64,000 bases of DNA from Marinifilum sp965230805 (GTDB lineage Bacteria; Bacteroidota; Bacteroidia; Bacteroidales; Marinifilaceae): positions 2,914,001 through 2,978,000 of the forward strand of contig NZ_OZ246019.1 in assembly GCF_965230805.1 (NCBI RefSeq), in the 5' to 3' direction. The notes beneath the pieces are model-generated. The model was not told where the DNA came from. It ran no database searches and saw nothing but the letters and a program-made list of their open reading frames with translations. The position numbers and the translations under genes are program-made. This document shows positions 8,294-17,767 of this stretch, piece after piece. Every line of letters starts with the position of its first letter. Positions within the stretch are counted from its first letter, which is position 1.

Positions 8294-9403
8294 ATGAATC
8301 ATTCAATTTATAAGAACTTTTCGCTTGCCATATTAATGGTGGGATCGCTTTCATTGTTTTCATGTGGAGGCAGTAGTGGAGGAGATGAGGAAGAATTTGA
8401 GTTTAGATCATCAGACTTGACTAATAAATATTGGTATGCGAATCCATATAGGAATCAAAACTTCACAACTGATGATGCCCTACTAGTATATAAATTTAAC
8501 GGAAATGGAGATTTAGTTAGGCAAGATTATAGTGGAAGAAGGGATGATTCTGATGCAGGAAATTGGAATCTATCTTATGATAACACTTTAACTATAGATG
8601 ATAAAACCACAGGAAATGTAAGAGAATATACAATTGATAAATCATCAACAAGTAATCATTTATTTCTAAAAAGTTCATTGGGTAATTGGGATTTTTATTC
8701 TGATTTTGATGAGTTGGAGGATTTGACTGCTGATGCATCAATAGTTAAAGAAGTTGTACTTTCTAATGGTAGTTTCGGTAGTAAATATCGTTATGAGTTT
8801 GAAGTGGAAGGAGAGTTTGTAGAACAAGCAAAAGTAATTTTAAAGTCCACGAGTTTTGATCTGGTTGAAGCAAGCAATGCTGATGGAAAGATTGTTTGGA
8901 AACTATCAGAAAATGATGCAAAAAATTATTACGATACTTTTGAAGGTGCAGAATTGGCAAAATTCTACGTGAAAATGAACACGGGAGAAGAGTATAAATT
9001 AGAAGATAATATCGAAAATACGGATATCGAATCATTAAATATTGAAGCTGTAGCAATTGAGCATGGTACTGGAACAGGACCACTTTCGGTTAGTGCAGAG
9101 TGGAAAGCCATTGATAATGAGAATGCATTCTATTATGTACAGATTCTAAATTCTAACAAGGATGAGAATAATCCTTTGGTAACTTCAAACTGGCAACCAG
9201 AACAGAATTCAAGTGATGGAACTCAATCAATTACTTTGTCTGAAACAAATGCTGGAGATTTTGGTTTAAGTCTGGGCGAAGTTTTTTATGTGAAGGTTGT
9301 AGCCTTTTTGTATGAAGATGGAATTAATCCTTATCAAGGAGACATTCACGATTATAACAAACAGGCAAAATCAATGTATATTCGTTCTGGAGGAGAATGG
9401 TAA
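8294..9403 (+). CDS. Hypothetical lipoprotein
   Basis: A 369-residue predicted lipoprotein with a hydrophobic signal and a lipobox ending in LSLFSC (Cys24). A GGSSGGDEEE linker follows and would favour surface export in Bacteroidetes, where acidic residues after the lipid Cys act as an export signal (inference). The N-terminal region (about 40-140) looks like a small beta-rich domain, and the rest is acidic and rich in Asn, Asp and Ser. I do not recognise a family or a T9SS sorting domain. It has its own terminator shared with the convergent hydrolase gene. Confidence 0.7.
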   Translation: MNHSIYKNFSLAILMVGSLSLFSCGGSSGGDEEEFEFRSSDLTNKYWYANPYRNQNFTTDDALLVYKFNGNGDLVRQDYSGRRDDSDAGNWNLSYDNTLTIDDKTTGNVREYTIDKSSTSNHLFLKSSLGNWDFYSDFDELEDLTADASIVKEVVLSNGSFGSKYRYEFEVEGEFVEQAKVILKSTSFDLVEASNADGKIVWKLSENDAKNYYDTFEGAELAKFYVKMNTGEEYKLEDNIENTDIESLNIEAVAIEHGTGTGPLSVSAEWKAIDNENAFYYVQILNSNKDENNPLVTSNWQPEQNSSDGTQSITLSETNAGDFGLSLGEVFYVKVVAFLYEDGINPYQGDIHDYNKQAKSMYIRSGGEW

Positions 9404-9426
9404 GAATAATTTTATAATATCATAAA

Positions 9427-9457
9427 AAGACTCCGCAATTTGCGGAGTTTTTTGTTT
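9427..9457. terminator. Bidirectional terminator
   Basis: An 8-bp perfect stem (actccgca / tgcggagt) with a 3-nt loop has an A run on the left and a T run on the right. It serves the lipoprotein gene on the plus strand and the alpha/beta hydrolase gene on the minus strand. Confidence 0.85.
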
Positions 9458-10266
9458 TAATCCAATACAAAATACTCAATGGTTTTTACCAATAGCCTTG
9501 GTTGTTCTGCATGAACCCAATGTCCTGCCTTGGGAATAGTGGTAATTTCGGCATAGGGGAAAATGGTTCGAATCAATTGATGATCATCATCGGTAATATA
9601 GTTTGATCTTTCACCTCTAATGAACAAAACTGGGAAACCAGTAATTCCTTTTCCTTTCTGGAATTTTTCCTGATCTGTTCCATCCATTATTTGCGGAAGA
9701 TACTCGCTGATGGTTTTAATATTTAGTTTCCAAACGAATTCTTTAGTGTCGTTCCGTTTTAGGTTTTTAAGTAGGAATTGCCGAACCCTTTCACTACTAA
9801 TGCTATTCGATAGTTTCTGATCAATTTCCGTTCTGCTTTTATAAGCAGTTAAATCAAAATTCAACATTGCAGAAACAATATTTGCATGATCTATGGTTTG
9901 CGGAGCGTAATCTGATATTTTTGTATAGTTTTTGGGGGCAATATCAACAACAATTAAATTGTTTACCCTTTCAGGATAATCTACTGCAAAAAACATTACA
10001 GTTTTCCCGCCCATCGAGTGGCCAAGAAGAGTCGCTTTCTTAATATCATGATCATCCATTAATTCTAATAAATCTTCCTTTAAGTTTTGGTAAGTATGAG
10101 AATCCGAATGAGGCGAAGTACCATGATTTCTTTGATCTAGAATAAAGACTTCGAAATTGTTGGCTAACTCTTTTGCAACACTCAACCAGTTGTCCGAAGA
10201 TCCATATAATCCATGAACAATGATTAATGGAGATCCTTCACCAATTTTCCTATAATTCAACTTCAT
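9457..10266 (-). CDS. Alpha/beta hydrolase (YbfF-type esterase)
   Basis: A 269-residue cytoplasmic alpha/beta-hydrolase. HGLYGSSDNW forms the oxyanion region, DQRNHGTSPHS is typical of YbfF-like esterases, the nucleophile elbow is GHSMGG, and the catalytic His is in AGHWVHAEQP near the end. No signal peptide is present. YbfF hydrolyses short acyl esters including acyl-CoA thioesters in vitro; the natural substrate here is unknown. Its minus-strand neighbour is pdxJ, 110 bp upstream, and it converges on the lipoprotein gene. Confidence 0.88.
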   Translation of the reverse strand: MKLNYRKIGEGSPLIIVHGLYGSSDNWLSVAKELANNFEVFILDQRNHGTSPHSDSHTYQNLKEDLLELMDDHDIKKATLLGHSMGGKTVMFFAVDYPERVNNLIVVDIAPKNYTKISDYAPQTIDHANIVSAMLNFDLTAYKSRTEIDQKLSNSISSERVRQFLLKNLKRNDTKEFVWKLNIKTISEYLPQIMDGTDQEKFQKGKGITGFPVLFIRGERSNYITDDDHQLIRTIFPYAEITTIPKAGHWVHAEQPRLLVKTIEYFVLD

Positions 10267-10325
10267 AGAGTAATGCTATTTTAATAACAAACAGTTATAA
10301 AGATATAACAGATCTTTAGATTGTA

Positions 10326-10357
10326 AAAAGAAAGGGTACCGTACTGGCACCCTTTAA
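10326..10357 (-). terminator. Intrinsic terminator after pdxJ
   Basis: A 7-bp stem (aaagggt / acccttt), extended by two GC pairs after one mismatch, is followed by a T-rich stretch on the minus strand. It lies about 20 bp after the pdxJ stop. Confidence 0.7.
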
Positions 10358-10376
10358 AAAGTATATTTTGAATGAT

Positions 10377-11090
10377 TTATTTCAGACACTTTTTGTACAT
10401 CTGTACGGTGTTTTCCAAGCCAAAATACAATGCATCAGAAATTAAGGCATGACCGATTGAAACTTCGGCTAGGTTTGGAATTTCTTGATAAAAATATTGA
10501 AGATTTTCCAGGCTCAAATCATGACCAGCATTAATTTCGAGTCCCAATTCATGAGCTCTTTTTGCTGCAGTAACAAAAGGATGGACAGCTTCCTCTTTAT
10601 TCTTTGAGTACTCTGTAGCATAAGGTTCTGTGTACAACTCAATACGATTGGTTCCAGTTGCAACGGCACCTTCAATGTTCGCCAAATTTGTATCTACAAA
10701 AATAGAGGTTCTGATCCCGGCAGCTTTAAATCGAGAGATGATATCAATTAATAGATCTTTATTTTTTACAGTATCCCAGCCTGCATTCGAAGTGATTGCT
10801 TCAGGTGGATCGGGGACCAAAGTAACCTGTTCCGGTTTTACTTCAAGAACCAGTTCCATAAAATCTTGCGAAGGGTATCCTTCAATATTGAACTCGGTTG
10901 TTACCAAAGGTTTTAAATCTCTAACATCTTGGTAACGAATGTGTCTTTCATCAGGGCGAGGGTGAACAGTAATTCCTTCGGCACCAAATCTTTCGCAGTT
11001 TACAGCTGCTTCGCAAACATTAGGAGTGTTGCCTCCTCTGGCATTTCTTAATGTCGCAATTTTGTTTATATTTACACTTAATCTAGTCAT
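10377..11090 (-). CDS. pdxJ: Pyridoxine 5'-phosphate synthase
   Basis: PdxJ condenses 1-deoxyxylulose 5-phosphate with 3-amino-1-hydroxyacetone 1-phosphate to make pyridoxine phosphate in the DXP-dependent B6 pathway. The 237-residue TIM barrel shows LSVNINKIATLRNARGG, the ITVHPRPDERHI active-site strand, TEFNIEGYPS, VTLVPDPPEA (for the usual PEKR-type segment), GTNRIELYTEPYA, and INAGHDLSLENL with the phosphate-binding end of the barrel. Length is normal. It is divergent from the CBS-domain gene and heads the conserved pdxJ-CBS-nadK-DUF6089-uppS-bamA neighbourhood. Confidence 0.95.
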   Translation of the reverse strand: MTRLSVNINKIATLRNARGGNTPNVCEAAVNCERFGAEGITVHPRPDERHIRYQDVRDLKPLVTTEFNIEGYPSQDFMELVLEVKPEQVTLVPDPPEAITSNAGWDTVKNKDLLIDIISRFKAAGIRTSIFVDTNLANIEGAVATGTNRIELYTEPYATEYSKNKEEAVHPFVTAAKRAHELGLEINAGHDLSLENLQYFYQEIPNLAEVSIGHALISDALYFGLENTVQMYKKCLK

Positions 11091-11197
11091 TTTAATAGAG
11101 TCTTAAATAAAAAGGAATGGCGGGTAAAAACAGTAATAGATTTTGTAAAAAGTCTACCCATCGGCAAAAATATAAGTAATTCCTAGAAAAACTATGT

Positions 11198-11863
11198 ATG
11201 ATCGCAAAAGATTTAATTTCTGACTTGGTTCCTGTTTTAAGGGAGGCTGATACTGGAATTCAGGCATTGAACTGGATGGAGATTTTTCGTGTTTCACATT
11301 TACCAATTGTAAAAGGAGATGAGTTTTTAGGGTTAATATCAGATAATGATATATATGACTTAAATCAGGCCGAAGAGCCAATCGGAAAGCAAAAGCTATC
11401 CTTGTTTAGTCCTTATGTAATGGAAAGTCAGCACATCTACGATGTGATTGAAATAATTTCGAGATTAAAGCTTACTGTGATCCCTGTATTGGAAGATGAA
11501 AAAACCTATGTAGGTTTAATAACCTTAAACGATCTAATGCAGTACATAGAAAGAATTTATTCTGTTCGCGAACCAGGAGGAATTATAGTGCTTGATCTAA
11601 ACTCGGTGGATTATTCACTTAGTGAAATTTCTCAAATTGTAGAAGGGAACGATGCTAAAATATTAAGTCTGTACGTAAAATCTGCTGCTGATTCAAGAAA
11701 GATTGAACTCACCCTAAAGATAAATCGTAGTAATATTACCTCAATAATTCAGACATTCTTGCGTTACGATTATACAATTAAGACCACTTATGTACGTGAA
11801 GATGATATTAAGGATGTGCTTGAAGATCGCTACAACTCATTCATGAGGTTTTTGAATATTTAA
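11198..11863 (+). CDS. CBS-domain protein
   Basis: A 221-residue protein. Residues 1-60 and 70-125 form a pair of CBS motifs (IFRVSHLPIVKGDEFLGLISDNDIYD and LTVIPVLEDEKTYVGLITLNDL are their cores). The C-terminal about 85 residues look ACT-like (GGIIVLDLNSVDYSLSEISQ). CBS pairs bind adenosine ligands such as AMP or ATP, and here they may sense energy state. It is a stable neighbour of nadK and pdxJ in Bacteroidetes (from memory), but its target is not known. Its start (MIAKDL) lies 107 bp from the divergent pdxJ start. Confidence 0.82.
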   Translation: MIAKDLISDLVPVLREADTGIQALNWMEIFRVSHLPIVKGDEFLGLISDNDIYDLNQAEEPIGKQKLSLFSPYVMESQHIYDVIEIISRLKLTVIPVLEDEKTYVGLITLNDLMQYIERIYSVREPGGIIVLDLNSVDYSLSEISQIVEGNDAKILSLYVKSAADSRKIELTLKINRSNITSIIQTFLRYDYTIKTTYVREDDIKDVLEDRYNSFMRFLNI

Positions 11864-11887
11864 TTTCCAGATCTTTTAAAGATGGAG

Positions 11888-11917
11888 TTTCAGAAATAAG
11901 GGAAACTTTTATATTTG
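11888..11917 (+). promoter_or_regulatory. Candidate promoter for nadK
   Basis: TATATTTG (11910-11917) matches the TAnnTTTG -7 element. TTTC (11888-11891), one base off TTTG, lies 18 bp upstream as a possible -33 element. The nadK start is about 82 bp downstream. Confidence 0.4.
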
Positions 11918-11998
11918 TCTTTGCAGATTAGGTGTGATTTTATGTAGTTACATGAAATCATGTAATGGTAATAAATCAACTAAACAAACAATAATAAG

Positions 11999-12883
11999 AT
12001 GAAGATTGCTCTATTTGGTAAGCTTTTTAATGAAAGCTTTACTGAAAGCTTTAAGCTAATGTTCGAAGATTTTATTAAGCATCAGGTTGAGGTAGATATC
12101 TATCAGCCTTTCTATGATTTCCTGATTCGTGATATTAATTTTAAACCACCAGTAAACAATTACTTTAATGGTTATCAAGATCTGGATAAAGATGTTGATT
12201 TCGTTTTCTCGGTTGGTGGAGATGGAACATTTCTCGAAGCTGTTACTTTTGTTCGAGATGCAGGAATTCCCATAGTTGGGATCAATAGTGGGCGTTTAGG
12301 GTTTATGGCGGATATTGCAGGAGATGAGATTCCTCAGGCTCTAACTAGCATTTTTCAAGGAAATTATACCATTGAAGAACGAAGTTTGTTGCAATTGGAG
12401 ACTTTGAGAAATGGATTGTTTTCGGAATTTAATTATGCACTGAATGAATTTACTGTGCATAAAACAGATACAGCCTCGATGATTACCATTCATACCTATT
12501 TAAATAATGAATACCTTAATTCTTATTGGGCAGACGGACTAATTATCTCTACGCCAACAGGTTCAACAGCTTATTCTTTAAGTGTTGGAGGTCCGATATT
12601 AATTCCAAATACCCAAAACTTTATTATCTCACCAATTTCGCCACATAATTTAACGGTACGCCCTATTGTAGTTCCAGATCATCATGAAATTACCTTGCGC
12701 GTAGAAGGCAGAAGTGATAGCTATTTAGCTTCATTAGATTCTCGATCGTGTACATTTGAATCTTCAAATGAACTTAAAATTAAAAAATCGGATTTTCAAA
12801 TTAAAGTTTTGAAATTAAGGAGTCATAGTTTTTACGGAACCTTGCGTAATAAGCTAATGTGGGGAGTTGATAAACGTAATTAA
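11999..12883 (+). CDS. nadK: NAD kinase
   Basis: NadK phosphorylates NAD to NADP. The 294-residue protein has the diagnostic GGDGT motif (residues 73-77), GINSGRLGFMADI, the NEFTVHK segment in place of the usual NE motif, and the glycine-rich WADGLIISTPTGSTAYSLSVGGPI second active-site region, followed by SPISPHNLTVRPIVVP. Length matches other Bacteroidetes NadK proteins. It sits in the pdxJ-CBS-nadK-DUF6089-uppS run and has a likely promoter of its own. Confidence 0.95.
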   Translation: MKIALFGKLFNESFTESFKLMFEDFIKHQVEVDIYQPFYDFLIRDINFKPPVNNYFNGYQDLDKDVDFVFSVGGDGTFLEAVTFVRDAGIPIVGINSGRLGFMADIAGDEIPQALTSIFQGNYTIEERSLLQLETLRNGLFSEFNYALNEFTVHKTDTASMITIHTYLNNEYLNSYWADGLIISTPTGSTAYSLSVGGPILIPNTQNFIISPISPHNLTVRPIVVPDHHEITLRVEGRSDSYLASLDSRSCTFESSNELKIKKSDFQIKVLKLRSHSFYGTLRNKLMWGVDKRN

Positions 12884-12976
12884 TAATTTAATTGAGTGAC
12901 TTTTTTATTTTAACAAAATTTAACTCTATCAGCATTATATTTTACCCCTGAAATAAGGATTTTTAAGATTATATGT

Positions 12977-12984
12977 TACTTTTG
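12977..12984 (+). promoter_or_regulatory. Candidate -7 box for the DUF6089-uppS-bamA run
   Basis: TACTTTTG matches TAnnTTTG and lies 108 bp before the DUF6089 start. No TTTG is found at 19-21 bp upstream, so support is partial. Confidence 0.35.
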
Positions 12985-13091
12985 TAGCTTGTGAATGAAA
13001 TTTGGGACGCTGCATCCTCTTTTAAGCAAGTCTTTTGGGTTGATTCAAGTCTTTTGTTTTACATTCGCCAGGGAAAAACAAATTTGTTTTT

Positions 13092-13757
13092 ATGCGGAGA
13101 CTGATTTTTGTGATACTCTTTTTTGTTGCTTATATAACGGCATATTCGCAAACCAAAGCAGAGTTAGGTTTTTACGGAGGTGTAGCCTATTATATGGGAG
13201 ATATTAATCCAACTTATCACTTTTATTCAAATTCTGTTGCAATTGGCGGAATATACAGGTATAATTTTAATCCAAGGTATTCTTTAAGAGCAAGTATGAT
13301 ATTTTCTGGTTTAAAGGGAGATGATCTCGATGCAAAAAATTATTATCAGCAGAACAGAGGTGCTTCTTTTGATACCGATTTGGTTGACTTATCTCTTCAG
13401 GCAGAATTTAATTTTCAACCTTTTTGGGCACCGGCAAAATCAAAAACGAAAAGGTTGATTCCTTATGTAACGGCAGGAATCGGTTACCTTGCACCAAGCA
13501 GTACCGATTCATCCTTAACAATTCCCATGGGAGCTGGATTAAAATATAATCTGGGAGGAAGATGGACCGCTGCTTTAGAGTGGAGTTTTAGAAAAACATT
13601 CACTGACAAACTGGATCATTTGGATGATCCAAACAATTTTAATGAAAGCAACTTAATGCACAATAATGATTGGGCATCCTTCTTTGGAATCATGTTTAGT
13701 TATAAACTGTTTCCTGATAATGAAGAGTGTCATTCGTACGGTCGACTTGTAAAGTAA
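13092..13757 (+). CDS. DUF6089 family outer-membrane beta-barrel protein
   Basis: A 221-residue exported protein with a signal peptide (cleavage near AYSQ) and an eight-strand OmpA-like barrel pattern: alternating aromatic strands such as AELGFYGGVAYYMGDINPTY, GGIYRYNFNPRYSLRASMIF and LIPYVTAGIGYLAP. It is the protein usually found directly before uppS and bamA in Bacteroidetes and known as DUF6089 (assignment from memory). Its function is unknown, and the constant position suggests an envelope assembly role. Its stop is 3 bp before the uppS start, so the two are co-transcribed. Confidence 0.8.
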   Translation: MRRLIFVILFFVAYITAYSQTKAELGFYGGVAYYMGDINPTYHFYSNSVAIGGIYRYNFNPRYSLRASMIFSGLKGDDLDAKNYYQQNRGASFDTDLVDLSLQAEFNFQPFWAPAKSKTKRLIPYVTAGIGYLAPSSTDSSLTIPMGAGLKYNLGGRWTAALEWSFRKTFTDKLDHLDDPNNFNESNLMHNNDWASFFGIMFSYKLFPDNEECHSYGRLVK

Positions 13758-13760
13758 TAT

Positions 13761-14507
13761 ATGTCATTCAAAGAAAAGATTATAAAAGAAAAGTTGCCTT
13801 CTCATTTGGCAATCATTATGGATGGTAACGGTCGCTGGGCAAAAATGCGTGGTGAGCACCGAATTGTAGGCCATCAGAATGGCGTTGAAGCGGTAAGACA
13901 AACTGTCGAAGGAGCCGCTGAATTGGGAATTTCTTATCTCACCCTTTATGCTTTCTCAACCGAAAACTGGAAACGTCCCAAGAATGAAGTTCTTGGCTTG
14001 ATGTCGCTTTTGGTTGAGGCAATGGAAAACGAGACTCCAACTCTAATGAAGAACAATGTTCGATTAATGGCAATTGGAGATTTGAATAGCTTGCCTAATG
14101 AGGTAAAGGATAAATTAAATGGAACCATTGATACTACAGCTGCAAATACTGGATTAACATTAGTGTTAGCTTTGAGCTATAGCTCGAGATGGGAGATAGT
14201 TAATGCTGTAAAAGAGATAGCTGATAAAGTTGAGAACCAACAATTATCTGTCGATGATATTGATGATTCTATTTTTGAAAATCATTTGGCAACTGCAGGT
14301 ATTCCTGACCCTGAATTGATGATCAGAACCAGTGGCGAAACAAGAATTAGCAATTTTTTGCTGTGGCAACTCGCTTATACCGAACTGTATTTTACCGAGC
14401 TTTTTTGGCCGGATTTTACCAAGGATGAATTATACAAGGCTCTGTATAATTATCAAATCAGAGAACGCAGGTTTGGTAAAATAAGTGAACAATTAACCGA
14501 TAATTAA
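13761..14507 (+). CDS. uppS: Isoprenyl transferase (undecaprenyl diphosphate synthase)
   Basis: UppS makes the C55 lipid carrier for peptidoglycan and O-antigen by adding isopentenyl units to farnesyl diphosphate in cis. The 248-residue protein has the catalytic Asp21 in IIMDGNGRWA, the LTLYAFSTENWKRP motif, ALSYSSRWEIV and the RTSGETRISNFLLWQ / YTELYFTELFWPDF signature. All expected residues are present. It lies 3 bp after DUF6089 and 24 bp before bamA in one operon that couples lipid carrier supply to outer-membrane assembly. Confidence 0.96.
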   Translation: MSFKEKIIKEKLPSHLAIIMDGNGRWAKMRGEHRIVGHQNGVEAVRQTVEGAAELGISYLTLYAFSTENWKRPKNEVLGLMSLLVEAMENETPTLMKNNVRLMAIGDLNSLPNEVKDKLNGTIDTTAANTGLTLVLALSYSSRWEIVNAVKEIADKVENQQLSVDDIDDSIFENHLATAGIPDPELMIRTSGETRISNFLLWQLAYTELYFTELFWPDFTKDELYKALYNYQIRERRFGKISEQLTDN

Positions 14508-14531
14508 GAATTAACCATTATAAGTAAAGTA

Positions 14532-17045
14532 ATGATTAAACGATTAACTTTTATTATAACTCTATTTTTAAGTTTAACTGCTTTAGCACAGGAAACTGAT
14601 ACGATTTACAACCCGAAAATTGATTATAACTCCCCTAGGAAATATGAATTAGGAGGAGTAACTGTATCTGGAACAAGACACGTAGAAAATAACGTTCTTA
14701 TTCAAATGTCGGGATTACGTGCAGGTGCGCAGATCGAAGTTCCTGGTGAAAAAGTAACAAAAGCAGTTAAAAAGCTATACAAGCAAGGATTGTTTTCCGA
14801 TGTAAAAATTACAGCAAGCAAGTTAATTGATAAAAAGATCTATCTGAATATTTTCCTCCAAGAGCGTCCAAGGTTATCCGAAGTTAATTATAATGGTACT
14901 TCAAAAAGTGAGACTAGCAAGCTGGAGGAAAGGTTAAATCTTCGAAAGGGTAATACGGTTACCGATAATGTGATAACCACCATTAAAACCATTGTTGGAA
15001 ATTATTTTAAGGAAAAAGGTTTCTATAATGTTGATGTAAATGTGCTGCAACGGGATGATCCTAATCAAGAAAATAGTGTGATTTTGGATATCAACATGGA
15101 TAGAAATAATAAAATAAAAATTAAGAATATTTTTATTGAAGGAAACGGAGCTCTATCTGATAACAAAGTTAAAAAGGCCATTAAATCTTCTAAAGAGAAA
15201 CGTTTTAAGAATTTCTTAAAATCTTCAAAATACATTGAAGAAAAATGGAATGAGGATAAGCTTGGATTGATTACAAAGTACAACGAGAAAGGTTACCGTG
15301 ACGCTTTAATTGTTTCTGACAGTGTTGAGCAAGTTTCCGAAGATCGAGTGAATCTTTATTTAAAATTAAAAGAGGGTAATCAGTATTTCTTTAATGATAT
15401 TACCTGGGTGGGTAATACCGTTTATACTTCATTTGATTTAAAGCGAGTTCTCAAAATCCAAAAGGGTGATGTTTATAATCAAACTTATTTGCAAGAAAGA
15501 CTGAGAGATGATGACGATGCTGTTAGTAATCTGTATTTGGATAAGGGATATTTATTTTTTAATGTGAATCCAATTGAAAAGGTGATCGGCCAAGACTCCA
15601 TCAATATTGAAATGAGGATGGTTGAAGGAAAGCAAGCAACTATCGATCGTGTAAATATTGTTGGTAATACAAAAACTCACGAGCATGTAGCTCGTCGAGA
15701 GTTGTATACTTATCCTGGCGAGTTGTTTAGTAAGTCAGATATTATCCGTTCAGTTCGGGAGTTAGCTCAATTGGGACATTTCGATCCCGAAACAATTAAT
15801 CCAGATATCGATCCACATCCTGAAAGCGGAACTGTTGATATTACTTACGAGTTGACCGAGAAAGCCAATGATCAAATTGAACTTTCAGGTGGTTGGGGAG
15901 CGGGTATGATTATTGGTACCGTAGGTTTACGATTCTCAAATTTCTCGATTCGTAATATTTTTAATAAAGAAGCTTGGAGTCCACTGCCAACAGGAGATGG
16001 CCAAACCTTAAGTATACGGGCTCAAACAAATGGTTCTTATTATAATTCGTATAGTTTATCATTTACAGAACCTTGGTTGGGAGGGAAGAAGCCAACTTCC
16101 TTAAGTACTTCTATTTACTATTCGCAGCAATCGGGATTTAGTAGGTCTGCTTATGGGCGTTATGCAGGTTTTAGTAATGTAGATACAGACCAAAGTCAGA
16201 AAATATTTGGTGCAAGTGTAGGTTTGGCACGAAGACTAAAATGGCCTGATGATTACTTCTCGTTATATAATGAAGTGAGCTATCAAAACTTTAGATTAAA
16301 GAACTGGGCTTATTATTTGATTTCAGACGGAACTTCAAATAACTTTAGTTTTACAACAACTCTTTCAAGAAGCTCGATTGATAATCCATTATATACTCGC
16401 AGAGGTTCTTCTTTCTCTTTGAGTTTGAAATTTACACCGCCTTACTCTTTGTTTGAAGATCTGGATTATTCTCGTGCAAGTGATGACGAAAAGTATAAAT
16501 GGATTGAGTATCACAAATGGGTGTTTAAGGGAAAAATGTACAGTGGTTTGCTGCCTAAAAACGATAAATTGGTGCTTTATACCGGAGCAGAATTTGGATA
16601 TTTAGGATACTACGATAAGGATAAGAGATCTCCTTTTGAAGGATTTGAAGTTGGTGGTGATGGAATGTCGGGTTATAGCATGTATGGTAGTGATAATATT
16701 GGAGTAAGAGGATATGAAAATGGTTCGTTAACACCAATTCAGCCTAATGGTAGACGACTTGGTGGTAACATTTATTCTAAACTTACTACAGAAGTCCGTT
16801 ATCCATTGTCATTGAGTCAATCAGCAACAATTTATGCATTGGCATTTGCAGAGGCAGGTAATGCTTGGTACGATTTTGAAGATTATCAACCGTTCAATTT
16901 AAAGCGTTCTGCTGGTGTTGGTTTAAGAATTTTCTTGCCGATGTTTGGACTGTTGGGGATAGACTGGGCTTACGGATTTGATGAAGCTAATCAAGCTGGA
17001 CAAAACGGTAGTCAGTTCCATTTTGTTATCGGTCAACAATTTTAA
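14532..17045 (+). CDS. bamA: Outer-membrane protein assembly factor BamA
   Basis: An 837-residue Omp85 protein that folds and inserts outer-membrane barrels. It has a signal peptide (LSLTALAQE) and about five POTRA repeats over residues 35-440, each starting with a strand such as VTVSGTRHVENNVLIQMSGL or VNIVGNTKTHEHVARREL. A 16-strand barrel follows. The family VRGY-type element appears as GVRGYENG, with the barrel ending in FHFVIGQQF, a C-terminal aromatic signature. Length is typical for Bacteroidetes. Downstream are two OmpH/Skp chaperone genes that deliver clients to it. Confidence 0.94.
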   Translation: MIKRLTFIITLFLSLTALAQETDTIYNPKIDYNSPRKYELGGVTVSGTRHVENNVLIQMSGLRAGAQIEVPGEKVTKAVKKLYKQGLFSDVKITASKLIDKKIYLNIFLQERPRLSEVNYNGTSKSETSKLEERLNLRKGNTVTDNVITTIKTIVGNYFKEKGFYNVDVNVLQRDDPNQENSVILDINMDRNNKIKIKNIFIEGNGALSDNKVKKAIKSSKEKRFKNFLKSSKYIEEKWNEDKLGLITKYNEKGYRDALIVSDSVEQVSEDRVNLYLKLKEGNQYFFNDITWVGNTVYTSFDLKRVLKIQKGDVYNQTYLQERLRDDDDAVSNLYLDKGYLFFNVNPIEKVIGQDSINIEMRMVEGKQATIDRVNIVGNTKTHEHVARRELYTYPGELFSKSDIIRSVRELAQLGHFDPETINPDIDPHPESGTVDITYELTEKANDQIELSGGWGAGMIIGTVGLRFSNFSIRNIFNKEAWSPLPTGDGQTLSIRAQTNGSYYNSYSLSFTEPWLGGKKPTSLSTSIYYSQQSGFSRSAYGRYAGFSNVDTDQSQKIFGASVGLARRLKWPDDYFSLYNEVSYQNFRLKNWAYYLISDGTSNNFSFTTTLSRSSIDNPLYTRRGSSFSLSLKFTPPYSLFEDLDYSRASDDEKYKWIEYHKWVFKGKMYSGLLPKNDKLVLYTGAEFGYLGYYDKDKRSPFEGFEVGGDGMSGYSMYGSDNIGVRGYENGSLTPIQPNGRRLGGNIYSKLTTEVRYPLSLSQSATIYALAFAEAGNAWYDFEDYQPFNLKRSAGVGLRIFLPMFGLLGIDWAYGFDEANQAGQNGSQFHFVIGQQF

Positions 17046-17122
17046 CATGTTTTAAGAAATGAGTGTTGGGGACTCAGTTAATTTGGCTTAATTTAGACGT
17101 TGATTTTAAAGGGTTTTATTTT

Positions 17123-17219
17123 GAAGCGAGCATGATTAAAATAATTATTAAACCTAGAGGGTAAATATTTTGATCTTGTTGCTTCCATCTGACAAATGAG
17201 ATAAAATAATAAACAGATG
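17123..17219 (+). promoter_or_regulatory. Duplicated leader, copy A (before the first ompH gene)
   Basis: This spacer segment ends on the ATG of the first OmpH gene. It is closely similar over about 97 bp to a segment at 26561-26660. Shared blocks include TGATTAAAATAATTATT and GCTTCCATCTGA with TTTTGATCTTG before it, plus a common AGATGAA end. It probably holds the ompH promoter and 5' leader, though no exact TAnnTTTG box is seen in it. Confidence 0.6.
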
Positions 17220-17738
17220 AAACAAATATTCTTATTGGTTGTATTATTGGTATTTAGTATCGAAGGCTTATATTCTCAGCAACGATATGGCTTTGTAGAT
17301 ACGGAATATATCTTGAATAAAATGCCTGATTATAAAAATGCTCAAGATCAACTGGATAAGATATCTAAGCAGTGGCAAAATGAGATAGAGGGCATTTCGG
17401 TTGAAATAAAAGAATTGCATGCCAAATATAGAGCAGATGAGGTTTTTCTTTCTACAGAGATGAGAGAGAAAAGAGAAAAAGCAATCCATGATAAAGAAGT
17501 ATTAGTGCAGAAGTTGCAGCAAAAATATTTTGGACGAAATGGAGAATTATATAAAAAAAGACAGGAATTAATGAAGCCTATCCAAGATGATATCTATGAG
17601 GCAATCAAGGAGATAGCTAAGTCGGGGAGTTATGGTATGATTATTGATCGTGCTAATGGGCCAACAATAATATATAGCAATACAAAGTTCGACTTAAGTG
17701 ATAAAGTATTGTATAAATTAGGTATAAGAACTAAATAA
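17217..17738 (+). CDS. OmpH/Skp family periplasmic chaperone (first copy)
   Basis: A 173-residue exported protein with a signal peptide (cleaved after LYSQ), then RYGFVDTEYILNKMPDY, the standard OmpH/Skp start. A long charged coiled coil (residues 45-130) and a small beta C-terminus (GMIIDRANGPTIIYSN) follow. Skp-like trimers hold unfolded outer-membrane proteins for BamA, encoded just upstream. A second OmpH gene follows 29 bp downstream, so the pair is likely one transcript. Its leader sequence is duplicated elsewhere in the window. Confidence 0.9.
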   Translation: MKQIFLLVVLLVFSIEGLYSQQRYGFVDTEYILNKMPDYKNAQDQLDKISKQWQNEIEGISVEIKELHAKYRADEVFLSTEMREKREKAIHDKEVLVQKLQQKYFGRNGELYKKRQELMKPIQDDIYEAIKEIAKSGSYGMIIDRANGPTIIYSNTKFDLSDKVLYKLGIRTK

Positions 17739-17767
17739 ATATCAAATAAAAACTAACTGAGTATACT